A DNA stretch of 64,000 bases, from contig JAFQBE010000033.1 of NCBI GenBank assembly GCA_017416765.1, positions 1 to 64,000 on the forward strand, in the 5' to 3' direction. The stretch comes from Clostridia bacterium (lineage in GTDB: Bacteria; Bacillota; Clostridia; Oscillospirales; Acutalibacteraceae). Positions 44,781 through 53,529 of this stretch are shown piece after piece (within the stretch, counting starts at the first letter, position 1; every line of letters begins with the position of its first letter). The notes beneath the pieces were generated by a model. That model saw only the letters and a list, made by a program, of their open reading frames with translations, was not told the DNA's origin and made no database searches. The position numbers and the translations under genes are program-made.

Positions 44781-45458
44781 CTATTCAAATTTATAGCCGA
44801 CTTTGTAAACGGTTTTGATTCTTTCACCTGACTCAAGCTTTGCACGAAGCTGCTTTATATGCGTATCAACCGTTCTCGTGTCCCCCTCGTAATCGTAGCC
44901 CCATACGTAATCAAGAATACGATCGCGGGGAAGTGTAATTTTACTGTTCTGCATCAGATAACACAGCAAATCAAATTCCTTTTTTGTCAGGTCAATAAGC
45001 TTTCCGCAATCCGTAACCGATCGGTTGGATTGGCTGAGAGTAATATCGCCCGATACAATATCGTTTGCGTGCACCTTGCCTGCACGCCTTAAAACGGCTT
45101 CCGTGCGGGCAAGCAAAAGCGTAGGCGAAATCGGCTTGGAAATATAGTCATCCGCACCGAAGGTAAGCCCTTTTATCTGGTCGTATTCCTCACTCTTTGC
45201 CGTGAGCATAATAATCGGCACAAGCTGACCGTTTTCCCGCAATTCTTTCAAAACGTCAAACCCGTTGAGCTTCGGCATCATAACGTCGAGAATTATAATG
45301 TCAACCGAATTGAAGTTTTCGTAATAGATATTGACAGCTTCTTCACCGTCATATGCCGATATAACTTCAAAACGGTTAGCCTTGAAATAATCCCCCAGTG
45401 CACGGACAATTTTTGCTTCATCATCAACAATAAGAATACAAGGTTTATCATTAAGCAT
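44781..45458 (-). CDS. OmpR/PhoB-family response regulator
   Basis: 225 residues. Receiver domain 1-120 has the acidic pair Asp12-Asp13, phospho-acceptor Asp58 in IILDVMMPK, the conserved Thr (MLTAKSEE) and Lys (YISKPIS). A winged-helix DNA-binding domain covers about 130-225 (ILDYVWGYDYEGDTRTVDTH). It is the first gene of the seven-gene leftward operon; GGGAGA precedes its ATG. It probably activates its own operon, and so the MacAB-like exporter and the small acidic peptide. Confidence 0.93.
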   Translation of the reverse strand: MLNDKPCILIVDDEAKIVRALGDYFKANRFEVISAYDGEEAVNIYYENFNSVDIIILDVMMPKLNGFDVLKELRENGQLVPIIMLTAKSEEYDQIKGLTFGADDYISKPISPTLLLARTEAVLRRAGKVHANDIVSGDITLSQSNRSVTDCGKLIDLTKKEFDLLCYLMQNSKITLPRDRILDYVWGYDYEGDTRTVDTHIKQLRAKLESGERIKTVYKVGYKFE

Positions 45459-45965
45459 AAAAAATCTTCTCCCATCTTAATAAAAATAATAAACGGGAAT
45501 TGTGATAAACTTGTGAAGTGACTATAAAAACCGCCGCCAAGATTTTGTAACATTTTATTATTTAAGATCCAAACAAAAAATTTAATAGATTAAAAATGTG
45601 CCTTAACTCATTCTGCGGTATACTTGCAATAACTGTCATTATCTCTTGGTGTATTAGTTTCTCTATAAACAAACAATCAACACTGTCAAGAACCGTATAG
45701 AATCAACACCCGGATTTGAAAAGGTCAAAGACGGTTATGTAACGTATTCGCCTAAAGAATAGGTTGTGCATTAATCTGATCTAAAAGAACTTAAAAGCTA
45801 CCTTGCAAAAAGTGAGGTAGCTTTTAAGGAATCGAACGCAAACTTAGGGAATCTGCTTTTATAAAAAAGTTGATTTTCGTTGTTCAGAAAAATGTTTTGG
45901 TTTTTTAATCTTACATACTTTATGTGTAAAATAAAATTTAGACTATTTAACAGGAGTGATTAACT
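45459..45965. other. Intergenic region with hairpin and gene remnant
   Basis: A perfect hairpin TTAAAAGCTACCT/AGGTAGCTTTTAA (45791-45827) looks like a bidirectional terminator. Just before it a short open frame ending FEKVKDGYVTYSPKE (about 45712-45762) has no start or RBS and may be the tail of a lost gene. No promoter for the response regulator is obvious. Confidence 0.4.
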
Positions 45966-46223
45966 ATGCCAAAGGGTAGCATCGGTACACCAACAAGTAC
46001 TATCATTAAACTTCCTATTCCTACACAAATACCTTGCGATTGCAGAAGGTGCAAGCATTTAAGAAACAGTGCAGGTACAACACACTGTACGCATTATGAT
46101 ATAATCGCACCTTCAAAAAAGACCTGTGCAAGATATGATTGTGTAAGGTCAGCACCAAAAGAGAAAAACAGCCAAAAGAAAGGTCACAAGAAAAGGAGGG
46201 TAAACAAGAAAAAGAAGAAATAA
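45966..46223 (+). CDS. Small Cys-rich basic protein of mobile element
   Basis: 85 residues. Seven Cys in the middle (PCDCRRCKHL...THCTHYD...KTCARYDC) could form a zinc site. The last 25 residues are nearly all Lys/Arg (KKGHKKRRVNKKKKK), suggesting nucleic-acid binding. AGGAG lies 9 bp before the ATG. It stands upstream of another small gene and the large serine recombinase, all rightward. I do not recognise a named family; a role in element maintenance or excision is a guess from context. Confidence 0.6.
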   Translation: MPKGSIGTPTSTIIKLPIPTQIPCDCRRCKHLRNSAGTTHCTHYDIIAPSKKTCARYDCVRSAPKEKNSQKKGHKKRRVNKKKKK

Positions 46224-46421
46224 TAACAAAACATTTACTGATGTAAAAGCAAGTTGTATCAGTGGCTTTTGGCAAGTGATATAAACATTAAAATCTGCTT
46301 GCCGAAAAACTGCGGCGAAGGTAACGGTTTTGATGGCTGTTACCGCAGGAGGAAAACGAATCAGGCAGACATTACAAATATTTTACCCGCACCAAAATAT
46401 ATTAAAAGGTTCGTTTTCAAA

Positions 46422-46634
46422 ATGAGTAAAACAGAAAACTCTGCAAAAAATAGCCTTGAACTAAATCCGGAAAGAGGTTGTGCTTTGGACGATACCGGCA
46501 AAAAGGCTGTTTCAGAAGAGCTCTGGTTTAACTACTTTACAGAAACCCTTTATGAAAAAGGGTATATTGAGGCTGAATTGAAAGCTAAAATGATGAACGC
46601 TATAGAAACCAAATTCGGTAACGGTTTGTTTTGA
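46422..46634 (+). CDS. Small helical protein next to serine recombinase
   Basis: 70 residues from ATG 46422; the frame stays open upstream to 46254, but that part has no RBS or recognisable sequence. The C-terminal 35 residues (ELWFNYFTETLYEKGYIEAE) resemble the short-helix motifs of SHOCT-like domains found in small proteins that accompany serine recombinases. It lies 120 bp before the recombinase. The RBS (AAAGG) is weak and distant. It may be an accessory or directionality factor; unproven. Confidence 0.5.
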   Translation: MSKTENSAKNSLELNPERGCALDDTGKKAVSEELWFNYFTETLYEKGYIEAELKAKMMNAIETKFGNGLF

Positions 46635-46754
46635 AGCCACAAGCGAATAAGCACAGGATAGTCGTCCTGTGCTTATTCCCAACATTTACATATCGCAATT
46701 GAAAGGCATTGCAATTATAATTTTAAGTGTAAGAATACTTAAGGATGTGATAAT

Positions 46755-48488
46755 TTGAACATTTATGAAAGAAACAGACTTCTACGCTCCGGGAAAAGCA
46801 TTTATGAAATACCTCTGCGAGTGACATTTTACGCCCGTGTTTCAAGTGAAAAGGATGAACAGCTTAATTCGCTGGATAATCAGATTTCGTATTACAGAAA
46901 CCTGATTACAGAAAATCCTAATTGGGAGTATGTTGAAGGGTACATTGATGAAGGCCTTTCCGGCAAAAGCACAAAGAAAAGAAAAAGCTTTAACAGAATG
47001 ATAGCAGACGGCAAAAAAGGTCTGTTTGATTTCATTATTACAAAAGAAATATCCCGTTTTGCCCGTAATACTGTTGACAGTCTCAGTTACACTCGTGAGC
47101 TTCTGGATTACGGTGTTGGTGTACTGTTTCAGAGTGATAACATTAATACCTTTGATAAGGATTCAGAACTTAGGCTCGGTATTATGTCAACTATCGCACA
47201 GGATGAGCTGAGGAAGCTGTCCGAAAGAGTTAAATTCGGTCACAGACAGGCTATAGAAAACGGTGTAGTTCTCGGCAACAGCAGGATTTTTGGCTATGAC
47301 AAGATGAAAAAACGCCTTGTTATTAACGAAAATGAAGCACCTATGGTTGTCGAGATTTTTGAACTGTATGCTTCAGGCGATTACAGTCTTAAACAGATTG
47401 AAAGTATTCTCTGGAATAAGGGATATCGCAACAGGAACGGTAACAAGATTGCACATAACACTCTTTCAAGCATCATTTCAAACCCTAAATATAAGGGGTA
47501 TTATGTAGGCGGCAAAGTCAGAAATCTTGACCTGTTCAGCGAAAAGAGAGAATTCTTACCGCCGGAGGAATGGACGATATATAAAGACGAAAGCGGTGAA
47601 ATTGTACCGCCGATAGTTTCTGAGGAGCTGTGGGAAACAGCTAACAAGGTTTTAGCTAAACGCAGCGCTGATGTTAAGTACCGTCAAGGTATATGCAATC
47701 ATCCCAATCTTCTTACCGGTAAGATAGTATGCAAAAACTGTGGTTCACCTTATTATAGGAAAGACTGTAAAAACAGAGACGGTTCAAAAAATTCAAAATG
47801 GATCTGCAGCGGTAAAATTAACAACGGCAAAAACTATTGCGATTCGTTTGCAATATATGAAAGCGAAATAAAAAGAATACTGTACGAAACCCTCAGATGT
47901 ACTCGTGAAGATATTGGAAAAATCATTGAAGAGTACGCTCAGATGCTTTGGGATATTATGAAAGACGATGGTCTTGAAACTGAACTGGAAAGAGCAGAGA
48001 CTCAAAGAAAGAAGTTTTATGAAAAGGAAGAAAAGCTTTTCAGCCTTTATGCTGACGGTAAGTGTTCAGAAACGGAATATATTAGACTCAAAAAGGGTGT
48101 AGCAAAAGAAATTGAAAGCATTGAGAAAACTGTTGAAGAATTAAAACAACAGCTCGCTTCCGATGAAGGGCTCAGAAAGAGTATTGATGAAATTAAATCT
48201 GCTCTTATGGAGGCTTCAAAGGTTTCTTCCGAAGAACTGATTACCAAAAAGTTTGTTGACAAATACATTGATAAAATCTTTGTAACTGCTAAGGACGGTT
48301 TTTGTGCCAAAATTGAGATTAAGCTCGTTACCGGCGAAATAACTGAAAAATATCTGTTCAAAATGAAGGACGCACGAGGAGCTGAAACCGTTGATTCTGC
48401 TGGGGTTTCGGGCTCTGACGATAGAAAAAGTCGTGTGGGGCTGATGTCTAAGAAGATGATCCAGTCCTACGAGCAGAATATGAAATAA
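46755..48488 (+). CDS. Large serine recombinase
   Basis: 577 residues. The N-terminal resolvase domain has the nucleophile motif YARVS (Ser30), then SLDNQ and DEGLSGKSTKKR, with the catalytic Arg cluster ISRFARNTVDSL. A recombinase domain (about 175-280) precedes a zinc ribbon with CKNCGSPYYRKDC and later Cys (about 325-365), a coiled coil at about 400-480 and a terminal beta part. It starts at TTG 46755, with AAGGATG 7 bp upstream. Such enzymes integrate and excise mobile elements at short att sites. It marks the right end of the accessory island. Confidence 0.92.
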   Translation: MNIYERNRLLRSGKSIYEIPLRVTFYARVSSEKDEQLNSLDNQISYYRNLITENPNWEYVEGYIDEGLSGKSTKKRKSFNRMIADGKKGLFDFIITKEISRFARNTVDSLSYTRELLDYGVGVLFQSDNINTFDKDSELRLGIMSTIAQDELRKLSERVKFGHRQAIENGVVLGNSRIFGYDKMKKRLVINENEAPMVVEIFELYASGDYSLKQIESILWNKGYRNRNGNKIAHNTLSSIISNPKYKGYYVGGKVRNLDLFSEKREFLPPEEWTIYKDESGEIVPPIVSEELWETANKVLAKRSADVKYRQGICNHPNLLTGKIVCKNCGSPYYRKDCKNRDGSKNSKWICSGKINNGKNYCDSFAIYESEIKRILYETLRCTREDIGKIIEEYAQMLWDIMKDDGLETELERAETQRKKFYEKEEKLFSLYADGKCSETEYIRLKKGVAKEIESIEKTVEELKQQLASDEGLRKSIDEIKSALMEASKVSSEELITKKFVDKYIDKIFVTAKDGFCAKIEIKLVTGEITEKYLFKMKDARGAETVDSAGVSGSDDRKSRVGLMSKKMIQSYEQNMK

Positions 48489-48569
48489 CACGGCTATAAT
48501 AATTAGCCGTGCAGCGTATTAAGGCTGCAAAAAAACAGCAAGGGAAAGTAACTTCTCTTGCTGTTTTTG
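48489..48569 (+). terminator. Double terminator after serine recombinase
   Basis: CACGGCTA/TAGCCGTG (48489-48511) is followed by AACAGCAAG/CTTGCTGTT with TTTTTG (48534-48569). The second hairpin has a proper T tract and is the likely stop of transcription. Confidence 0.7.
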
Positions 48570-48683
48570 TTCATTAAAAGCGAAAAATTAAGGATTAAGT
48601 AAATTATTTTTCAAAAAATGCTTGACTGTAAACCTTATTTATACTTTATAATTCACTTGAAAACAGTCAAAGGAGTGATAAAC

Positions 48684-49388
48684 ATGAATGTTCAGGATGT
48701 AGAAAAAGAATTGAATATTACACGCGCCAACATTCGCTTTTATGAACGGGAAGGTTTGCTTGCACCGGTCAGGAAAGAAAACGGATATCGCGATTACACA
48801 AATGAAGATATTGCACGTCTGAAAAAAATTATTATATTTCGCAAGCTCGGATTTTCTGTTGCTGATATAAGAGAGATATTAGACGGCACTTTATCGTTGC
48901 AGGACGCAGTTAAAACTAACATAGGAAATTTAGAAAAAAACATAGATGATTTAAGTGACGAAATTGATTTGTGTAATGAAATCATAGATAAAAATATCGA
49001 CCTTCAGGATTTTTCAGAAGATTATTTCTGGAATCTGATAAGTAAAAAAGAAAATGAAAGAAAAAGTTTTAAAGAGGTTCTGAATAGTTATTTGAATAAA
49101 CACTATAAAACAAATATTGCTTTATTATTTATTGTTTGCATTGCACCGTTTCTTAATATTCTTTTTGATTATTTTCTTTTGAATAAAGCACCGGAAATAA
49201 AATCTATTGTGCTTGCAATTGTTTGTTTTTTAGCAAGACAGCTCTTTCGTCTTTTATTAAGCCTGCGGTGTGATTGTGATACACATTTCACACCTTTTTT
49301 TTATATCTGTGGCGAAAAAGTATGTGTTTTCAAGGGGAATCCATTCATTAAAAAAGCGTTCAGCCAGCTGCGGCGAATTGCGTTTTGA
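48684..49388 (+). CDS. MerR-family regulator with C-terminal membrane helices
   Basis: 234 residues from ATG 48684 (AAGGAG 9 bp upstream). The MerR winged helix covers about 1-70 (INIRFYEREGLLAP type, then YRDYTNEDIARLKKI). A dimerising coiled coil runs to about 125, and two hydrophobic segments (about 147-170 and 178-200) suggest a membrane-linked effector part. From 49257 on the frame overlaps the 3' end of the leftward kinase gene by 132 bp. It runs through a hairpin with eight T (about 49267-49300) that looks like its own terminator. The tail CDCDTHFTPFFYICG is therefore probably not original; the gene seems truncated or fused at its 3' end. Confidence 0.75.
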   Translation: MNVQDVEKELNITRANIRFYEREGLLAPVRKENGYRDYTNEDIARLKKIIIFRKLGFSVADIREILDGTLSLQDAVKTNIGNLEKNIDDLSDEIDLCNEIIDKNIDLQDFSEDYFWNLISKKENERKSFKEVLNSYLNKHYKTNIALLFIVCIAPFLNILFDYFLLNKAPEIKSIVLAIVCFLARQLFRLLLSLRCDCDTHFTPFFYICGEKVCVFKGNPFIKKAFSQLRRIAF

Positions 49389-50339
49389 TATGCGTTCTTT
49401 TTGAAATTGCGGAGAAATGTCAAGAAACACTGAAAAATTGTAATACCCTTCAAATTCGGGATGCATAGAATATGAGCCTTCGATTACAGTCAGCTTTTCG
49501 GGTTTAATTCTTGTCGGAGCTTGAAGCTGCATTTCGGAGCAATCAAATCTGCGGTAATTGATCGTTTCGTCTTTACTCAGCGGAATAAGCACCTCATCAA
49601 TAAAGCGTTCGCGGTCAATGTTGCCGCCGATTTCGGCATATCTTTCAGGTGTTCTCTGCTCCGGACGCAGGAAAAAATCATCCGTATGAAAAACAGTACA
49701 GCCGTAAATTTCCTTGAGCATTTTTCCGAGCGTTGTTTTTCCGCTTGCGCTTTTTCCTTCAATTGCTATTCTTAATGTACCTTCTGAAAGCCGCTTATCA
49801 ATTTCTGCAAAAAGCGGCAAAAACGCAATATATCTGTTCGCAATTACTCTATATGACGGTGCATATTTTTCTTTGTACTCGGCTGAATGGTGAACGGCCG
49901 GATATCCGAGAGCTTTCCATTGCTCAGCTTGCTTTTCAAAATCCGCTTCGGCAAAAGGAAGCAGCTTTTCTGACATGAGCTCTTTTGCAGTATTGAGCTT
50001 GTTTTTTAACTCGTTTTCTCCGTACGGTTCTTTTTTTGCGGAAAGAAAGAATAGTCTGCCGAGAGTCTGAACACTTAATCCGGAATTAAGATAAGAAAGA
50101 TTGACACGGCTGTAATCACCGTCTAACGGTTCGATATACGGACAGCTGTTTTTAACACCGCGGTTGAGTTCTTCGATGATATAATCCGTAACCATTTCGC
50201 TTGAAGAAATCATATGCTCACAGCCGAAGGAGCTTTGATAAATAAACTTAAAAAGGTCCTGAGGCTGCAATTCCGGATGTGTCTGACAATGCAGCATAAG
50301 CAATTCGCGGCTTTTTTTGATTTGATTTATATTTTTCAT
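49257..50339 (-). CDS. Uridine kinase-like P-loop protein with N-terminal extension
   Basis: 360 residues. The C-terminal half (from about 180) is a P-loop kinase of the uridine kinase/phosphoribulokinase type: Walker A GKSASGKTT, then HTDDFFLRPEQRTPERYAEI and NIDRERF, IEGSYSMHP, and the lid RISKRN. The N-terminal 170 residues form a separate helical domain unlike known uridine kinases. Its gene directly follows an ECF transporter S-component (1 bp between stop and start), so it may phosphorylate the imported vitamin or nucleoside and trap it. The precise substrate is unknown. Confidence 0.8.
   Translation of the reverse strand: MKNINQIKKSRELLMLHCQTHPELQPQDLFKFIYQSSFGCEHMISSSEMVTDYIIEELNRGVKNSCPYIEPLDGDYSRVNLSYLNSGLSVQTLGRLFFLSAKKEPYGENELKNKLNTAKELMSEKLLPFAEADFEKQAEQWKALGYPAVHHSAEYKEKYAPSYRVIANRYIAFLPLFAEIDKRLSEGTLRIAIEGKSASGKTTLGKMLKEIYGCTVFHTDDFFLRPEQRTPERYAEIGGNIDRERFIDEVLIPLSKDETINYRRFDCSEMQLQAPTRIKPEKLTVIEGSYSMHPEFEGYYNFSVFLDISPQFQKERISKRNSPQLAERFFNEWIPLENTYFFATDIKKRCEMCITITPQA
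49267..49300 (+). terminator. Intrinsic terminator inside overlapping 3' ends
   Basis: GGTGTGA...TCACACC followed by eight T on the plus strand. It sits inside the MerR frame and the 3' end of the leftward kinase gene. T residues are on the plus side only, so it serves the MerR transcript. Confidence 0.7.
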
Positions 50340-50340
50340 T

Positions 50341-50880
50341 TTAATCTCTCATCTTCGCAAATTTCTTATTATCAATAAGCATTACAATAATCGGAATCAG
50401 CACAATTTGCACGGCAATACCGGGCAGAGCATTTGCAACGGCACCTGCCCAGAAAGCAGAAAGTCCGAACCTTGTGGTATCCAAGCCCATGAAGCAGAAC
50501 TGTACAATGCCCCATACAAGTCTGCCTGCAACCATGGACATCACCAGCGAAACATAAATATTAATTTTTTTCTTTGGAAGTACGCGGTATAAAAAGCCTG
50601 ACATAAAGCCGTAAACAGCAAGCTCAAACGACATTGCAAAGGCGGTAGGAAACAGCGGGGGCATACCCAGCGTAAACGAGCGCAGCAACGGAGCTATAAA
50701 GCCAACGGCAAGTCCCCAGGGAGCGGAGCAGATGTAGCCGCAAAGAATTACAGGTATATGCATCGGACACAGCATTGAACCAATCTGAGGAACCTGACCT
50801 GTTAAAAACGGCATCACAAAGGTAAGCGCAAGAAACATTGCTGCTAATGCAAGGTTAATTGTTGTGTTTTGCTTTTTCAT
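50341..50880 (-). CDS. ECF transporter substrate-binding (S) component
   Basis: 179 residues from ATG 50880 (GAGAGGA upstream); five to six membrane helices. The N-terminal helix with an Ala-rich ALAAMFLALTFV is the usual contact with the EcfT scaffold. S-components bind vitamins or precursors and share EcfAA'T encoded elsewhere; none lies in this window. The neighbouring P-loop kinase hints at a substrate that is phosphorylated on entry (nucleoside, pantothenate or a pyrimidine-like molecule). A leader hairpin lies just upstream. Confidence 0.8.
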   Translation of the reverse strand: MKKQNTTINLALAAMFLALTFVMPFLTGQVPQIGSMLCPMHIPVILCGYICSAPWGLAVGFIAPLLRSFTLGMPPLFPTAFAMSFELAVYGFMSGFLYRVLPKKKINIYVSLVMSMVAGRLVWGIVQFCFMGLDTTRFGLSAFWAGAVANALPGIAVQIVLIPIIVMLIDNKKFAKMRD

Positions 50881-50906
50881 AAGAAGTCCTCTCTTTTTTT
50901 GCAATT

Positions 50907-50953
50907 GAAAAACAAGAAGGTGCAGTTATCCCTTCTGAGAAAACAACACCTTC
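50907..50953 (-). promoter_or_regulatory. Leader hairpin/attenuator upstream of ECF S-component
   Basis: On the minus strand GAAGGTG (50953-50947) pairs with CACCTTC (50922-50916), with an inner GTT...AAC helix, and is followed by TTGTTTTTC. It lies 27-73 bp upstream of the S-component start. This is a terminator-like element where a vitamin riboswitch is often found; I see no known riboswitch consensus. Confidence 0.45.
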
Positions 50954-51050
50954 ATAGTATCGCAAAATAAAAAATATTGTAGAAAAAAGAACTTCTGTTC
51001 CGAATGTTAATCTTCTGAATAACAAAAAACATTATATCATCCGAAAAGCA

Positions 51051-51470
51051 TTATTTCAAGCGGTTATTTAAAATTTCTTCAAGCTTTATCAGTGCATCCT
51101 CAATCAGTGCGGAAAGTGTCAGCTTGTTAACACCTGCAACAAGATTGCTGCATTTGTTTATCGGGATAAGAATGCGCACCGCATTGCTTTGACCGACAGC
51201 CTTTGCTGCCTCGGGTGTGACCTCGCCGAGCAGAGCATCTGCAATTACAATTCCGATAGGTCCTATAATAACATCTGCTTTCCTGCTGGCAACGATTATG
51301 GGGTTTTCGCCTGTTGCCGCTTGCTTAGCACCTGATTTTACCATTGCGGTTGTTGCGGTTGCGTTAGTACCTATTGCGGTTAAATCTGCATCGGGATAAC
51401 GCCCGGTTATTGCTTTTATAAGCTGACTTCCGAGCTGGCCGCCCTGACCGTCGATTATAAGTATTTTCAT
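51051..51470 (-). CDS. DUF3842 family protein
   Basis: 139 residues, the standard size of DUF3842, widespread in Clostridia. It begins with a Rossmann-like MKILIIDGQGGQLGSQLIK nucleotide-binding loop. Conserved segments such as IGTNATATTAMVKSGA and GPIGIVIADALLGEVTP follow. The biochemical function is not known. It is transcribed leftward after the lipoprotein gene, with 32 bp between. Confidence 0.85.
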   Translation of the reverse strand: MKILIIDGQGGQLGSQLIKAITGRYPDADLTAIGTNATATTAMVKSGAKQAATGENPIIVASRKADVIIGPIGIVIADALLGEVTPEAAKAVGQSNAVRILIPINKCSNLVAGVNKLTLSALIEDALIKLEEILNNRLK

Positions 51471-51502
51471 ATTTTGCCTCTTGAATTCGGGATTTGTTTT
51501 TA

Positions 51503-52462
51503 TCAGCCTACTACATTATAGGAATACATTATAGCTTCTGCGTTTGTGCGGATTGTGTAGTAAATTTTAAGTGCGCTGCGGTAGCTGTTCTGGAAATCCT
51601 CATATGCGGCGTAGAATGATTTCGGGTATTCGTCTTCATCTTTAATTTCGTTGTAAATGTTGAGGAAGATTGTGTATTTATCTTCAACCTCCTGCATATA
51701 GCTCAACCAAAGGTTGAGGTTCTCGTTGCCGACATATTGGTAGAGAGTTTTGTCAGCTTTGATTTGTGCAATTGCGTTTTCAACATTTCCCATATAAACG
51801 GGCAGCTCTTTTGCTGCTTTGTTATAATCGGGAACACAGAGTGCCTGGTCAAAGGTGTTTTTAAAGTTGAGAATGTTATAGAGCTTTTCTGCATCGGCTT
51901 TAGAAATTTCCGTTCCGAATTCACCGGTCTGGTCTTCGGGAATATCAGGTGCCATTGTCACCTTTTCGGTGGGCTTTGCCGCCTGGTCTTTTGTTGTTAC
52001 AACTTCAATATCTTCTCCGGATACAAAGGAAGAATTACTGTCAGCGCTTGTAGCGGGGTCTTTTTTTTCTGTGGTTGTTTCGCCGGGCTTAGTCTGAACG
52101 GGTGCTGTTGTGCCGTTGGCAGGTGTGTCGGGGTCATTAAGGTCGATATCTTCCCTTTCGACAACTGCTGTCTGTGCCGTTGTGGCAGACTGCTTTATTG
52201 TACTGCCCTCCGGATCGGTTACAAGGTAGCCGCCTTTTTCGGTTACGGGCGGGTCGTAGGGGATAACCTCGTTTTCGCCGTTTTCTTTTGTAACCTTTTC
52301 GCCCTGAGCATCGGTTACAACTTCATAAACGGCTGTTTCGCCGTCAGCAAAGGTGATAACTTCCGTCGGCGGTTCAACATAGGGTTCACCCTTGTTTTTG
52401 CTGCATGCGGCAAATGCGAAAAGCATTACAGCAGTCAGCAGGATGCAAATGGTCTTTTTCAT
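51503..52462 (-). CDS. Secreted lipoprotein of unknown function
   Basis: 319 residues. Signal peptide with lipobox FAACS (Cys20). Residues about 25-170 are a low-complexity Thr/Pro/Glu-rich linker (TKPGETTTEKKDPATS), typical of a wall-spanning stalk. The C-terminal 140 residues are helical (DYNKAAKELPVYMGNVENAI, then YAAYEDFQNSYRSALKIYY) without a recognised family. GAAAGGA lies before the ATG. It lies between the PHP gene and the DUF3842 gene, all leftward. Confidence 0.75.
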   Translation of the reverse strand: MKKTICILLTAVMLFAFAACSKNKGEPYVEPPTEVITFADGETAVYEVVTDAQGEKVTKENGENEVIPYDPPVTEKGGYLVTDPEGSTIKQSATTAQTAVVEREDIDLNDPDTPANGTTAPVQTKPGETTTEKKDPATSADSNSSFVSGEDIEVVTTKDQAAKPTEKVTMAPDIPEDQTGEFGTEISKADAEKLYNILNFKNTFDQALCVPDYNKAAKELPVYMGNVENAIAQIKADKTLYQYVGNENLNLWLSYMQEVEDKYTIFLNIYNEIKDEDEYPKSFYAAYEDFQNSYRSALKIYYTIRTNAEAIMYSYNVVG

Positions 52463-52483
52463 TTTCTTTTTTTCCTTTCTTTA

Positions 52484-53194
52484 TTATCTGTTTTTTAAAT
52501 GGTTGATTATGCTTTTGATTGTGTTATCCGTGTGCAGGCAAAGCTCTGCAGGGCGCATTGAATCGAGCCTGTGTGCATCGGACGAAGTGAGAATTTTCAT
52601 GCTTTCGAGTATAGGAAATTTTGCTTTGAGCGCGTCAACATCGCCGGTTGGTGAAACCTCGGCAATTTCAAAGCCCATTTCCTTCGTTATCATGCCGAGG
52701 TTTGAAATTACGCTGTAGCTGCTTCGGTCTATATGAGCAGGATAGCACACTCCGCCGTAGCCGTCAATTATTTTTTCAACATCGTCAATTGAGATGCTGC
52801 TTGCGGTTGTAAGCAGCAAATCCTGCGAACCGAGTATTTTATCCTCATGGTCCATTATTAACTGCGTGCCGAAAATTTCGGGGCGGTTTTTTATAGGCGG
52901 AATACCTGAAAGTACAAAGCTTGAAAATTCTTCTGCTGCCTTTAGTTCTTCAAAAAGGCAGACTACATGAACTTCTTCGCAGGTGCAAAGCTCCATGCCC
53001 GGTATTACGGTTATTCCCGCCTGTTCGCCCGCCCGCATTGCAGCGGCGCAGTTCTGGCACGAATTATGGTCAGTCAGTGCTATGGCAACGTGACCCATGA
53101 TAGCGGCGAGATTTACAAGGTTGAAAGGTGTCATTTCCTCTTCCGCGCATGGGGAAAGGCAGGAATGAATATGAAAATCGTAAAAAATGCTCAT
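52484..53194 (-). CDS. PHP-domain phosphoesterase
   Basis: 236 residues. Metal-binding motifs of the PHP fold are seen: FHIHSCLSPC (HxH), LTDHNSCQN (DHN), a GMELCTCEEVHVV segment, and SSDAH (DxH) near the C-terminus. PHP proteins hydrolyse phosphoesters, for example histidinol phosphate or nucleotides. The start overlaps the DRTGG-protein stop by 4 bp (ATGA), and it belongs to the hydrogenase-linked sensory cluster. In this setting it may act in signalling or turnover of a nucleotide second messenger (inference). Confidence 0.85.
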   Translation of the reverse strand: MSIFYDFHIHSCLSPCAEEEMTPFNLVNLAAIMGHVAIALTDHNSCQNCAAAMRAGEQAGITVIPGMELCTCEEVHVVCLFEELKAAEEFSSFVLSGIPPIKNRPEIFGTQLIMDHEDKILGSQDLLLTTASSISIDDVEKIIDGYGGVCYPAHIDRSSYSVISNLGMITKEMGFEIAEVSPTGDVDALKAKFPILESMKILTSSDAHRLDSMRPAELCLHTDNTIKSIINHLKNR

Positions 53195-53523
53195 AACAAA
53201 TCAGCAAGCTTTCCTGCAAGCTCGAATGCGTTTTTATCGCTGCGCAGAACTATTACATTGTTTTGCTCTGCCCTGCGCAACGCATCGTCATCGAATGCGG
53301 AATTTTCCGTCAGCAGTATGCAGGCAACATCGGCAAGCACAGCTACGCCTACTGAATTGACATTTCCCATAACCGTAAGCCAGCAGTCGCCTTCCTTTGC
53401 GCGGGACATAACCCAGCTTAAAAGGTCGCCGCAGTAGCCGCCCGTAACCTGCTTTTCTTCTGCAAGCTCGCCGTGGCATATAACTTCAAGCGAAAATTCG
53501 TCTATCAGATTTTTTACTGTCAT
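53191..53523 (-). CDS. DRTGG-domain protein
   Basis: 110 residues covering one DRTGG-like domain, with conserved QVTGGYCGDLLSWVM and a central MGNVNSVGVAVLADVACI. DRTGG domains are small ligand-binding modules of uncertain specificity, often next to CBS domains or sensory hydrogenases. The gene lies 6 bp downstream of the hydrogenase-like gene and overlaps the PHP gene start by 4 bp. It pairs with the second DRTGG protein at 55395-55751. Confidence 0.75.
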   Translation of the reverse strand: MTVKNLIDEFSLEVICHGELAEEKQVTGGYCGDLLSWVMSRAKEGDCWLTVMGNVNSVGVAVLADVACILLTENSAFDDDALRRAEQNNVIVLRSDKNAFELAGKLADLL

Positions 53524-53529
53524 GTGTTT

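Noticed and set aside
45825..45850. GTTCGATTCC-like T-loop on the minus strand
   Set aside because: The flanking bases do not form a T stem and no anticodon or acceptor arm is present, so it is not a tRNA.
50907..50953. TPP or preQ1 riboswitch
   Set aside because: The conserved core sequences of these classes are not present; only a hairpin with a T-rich tail is supported.
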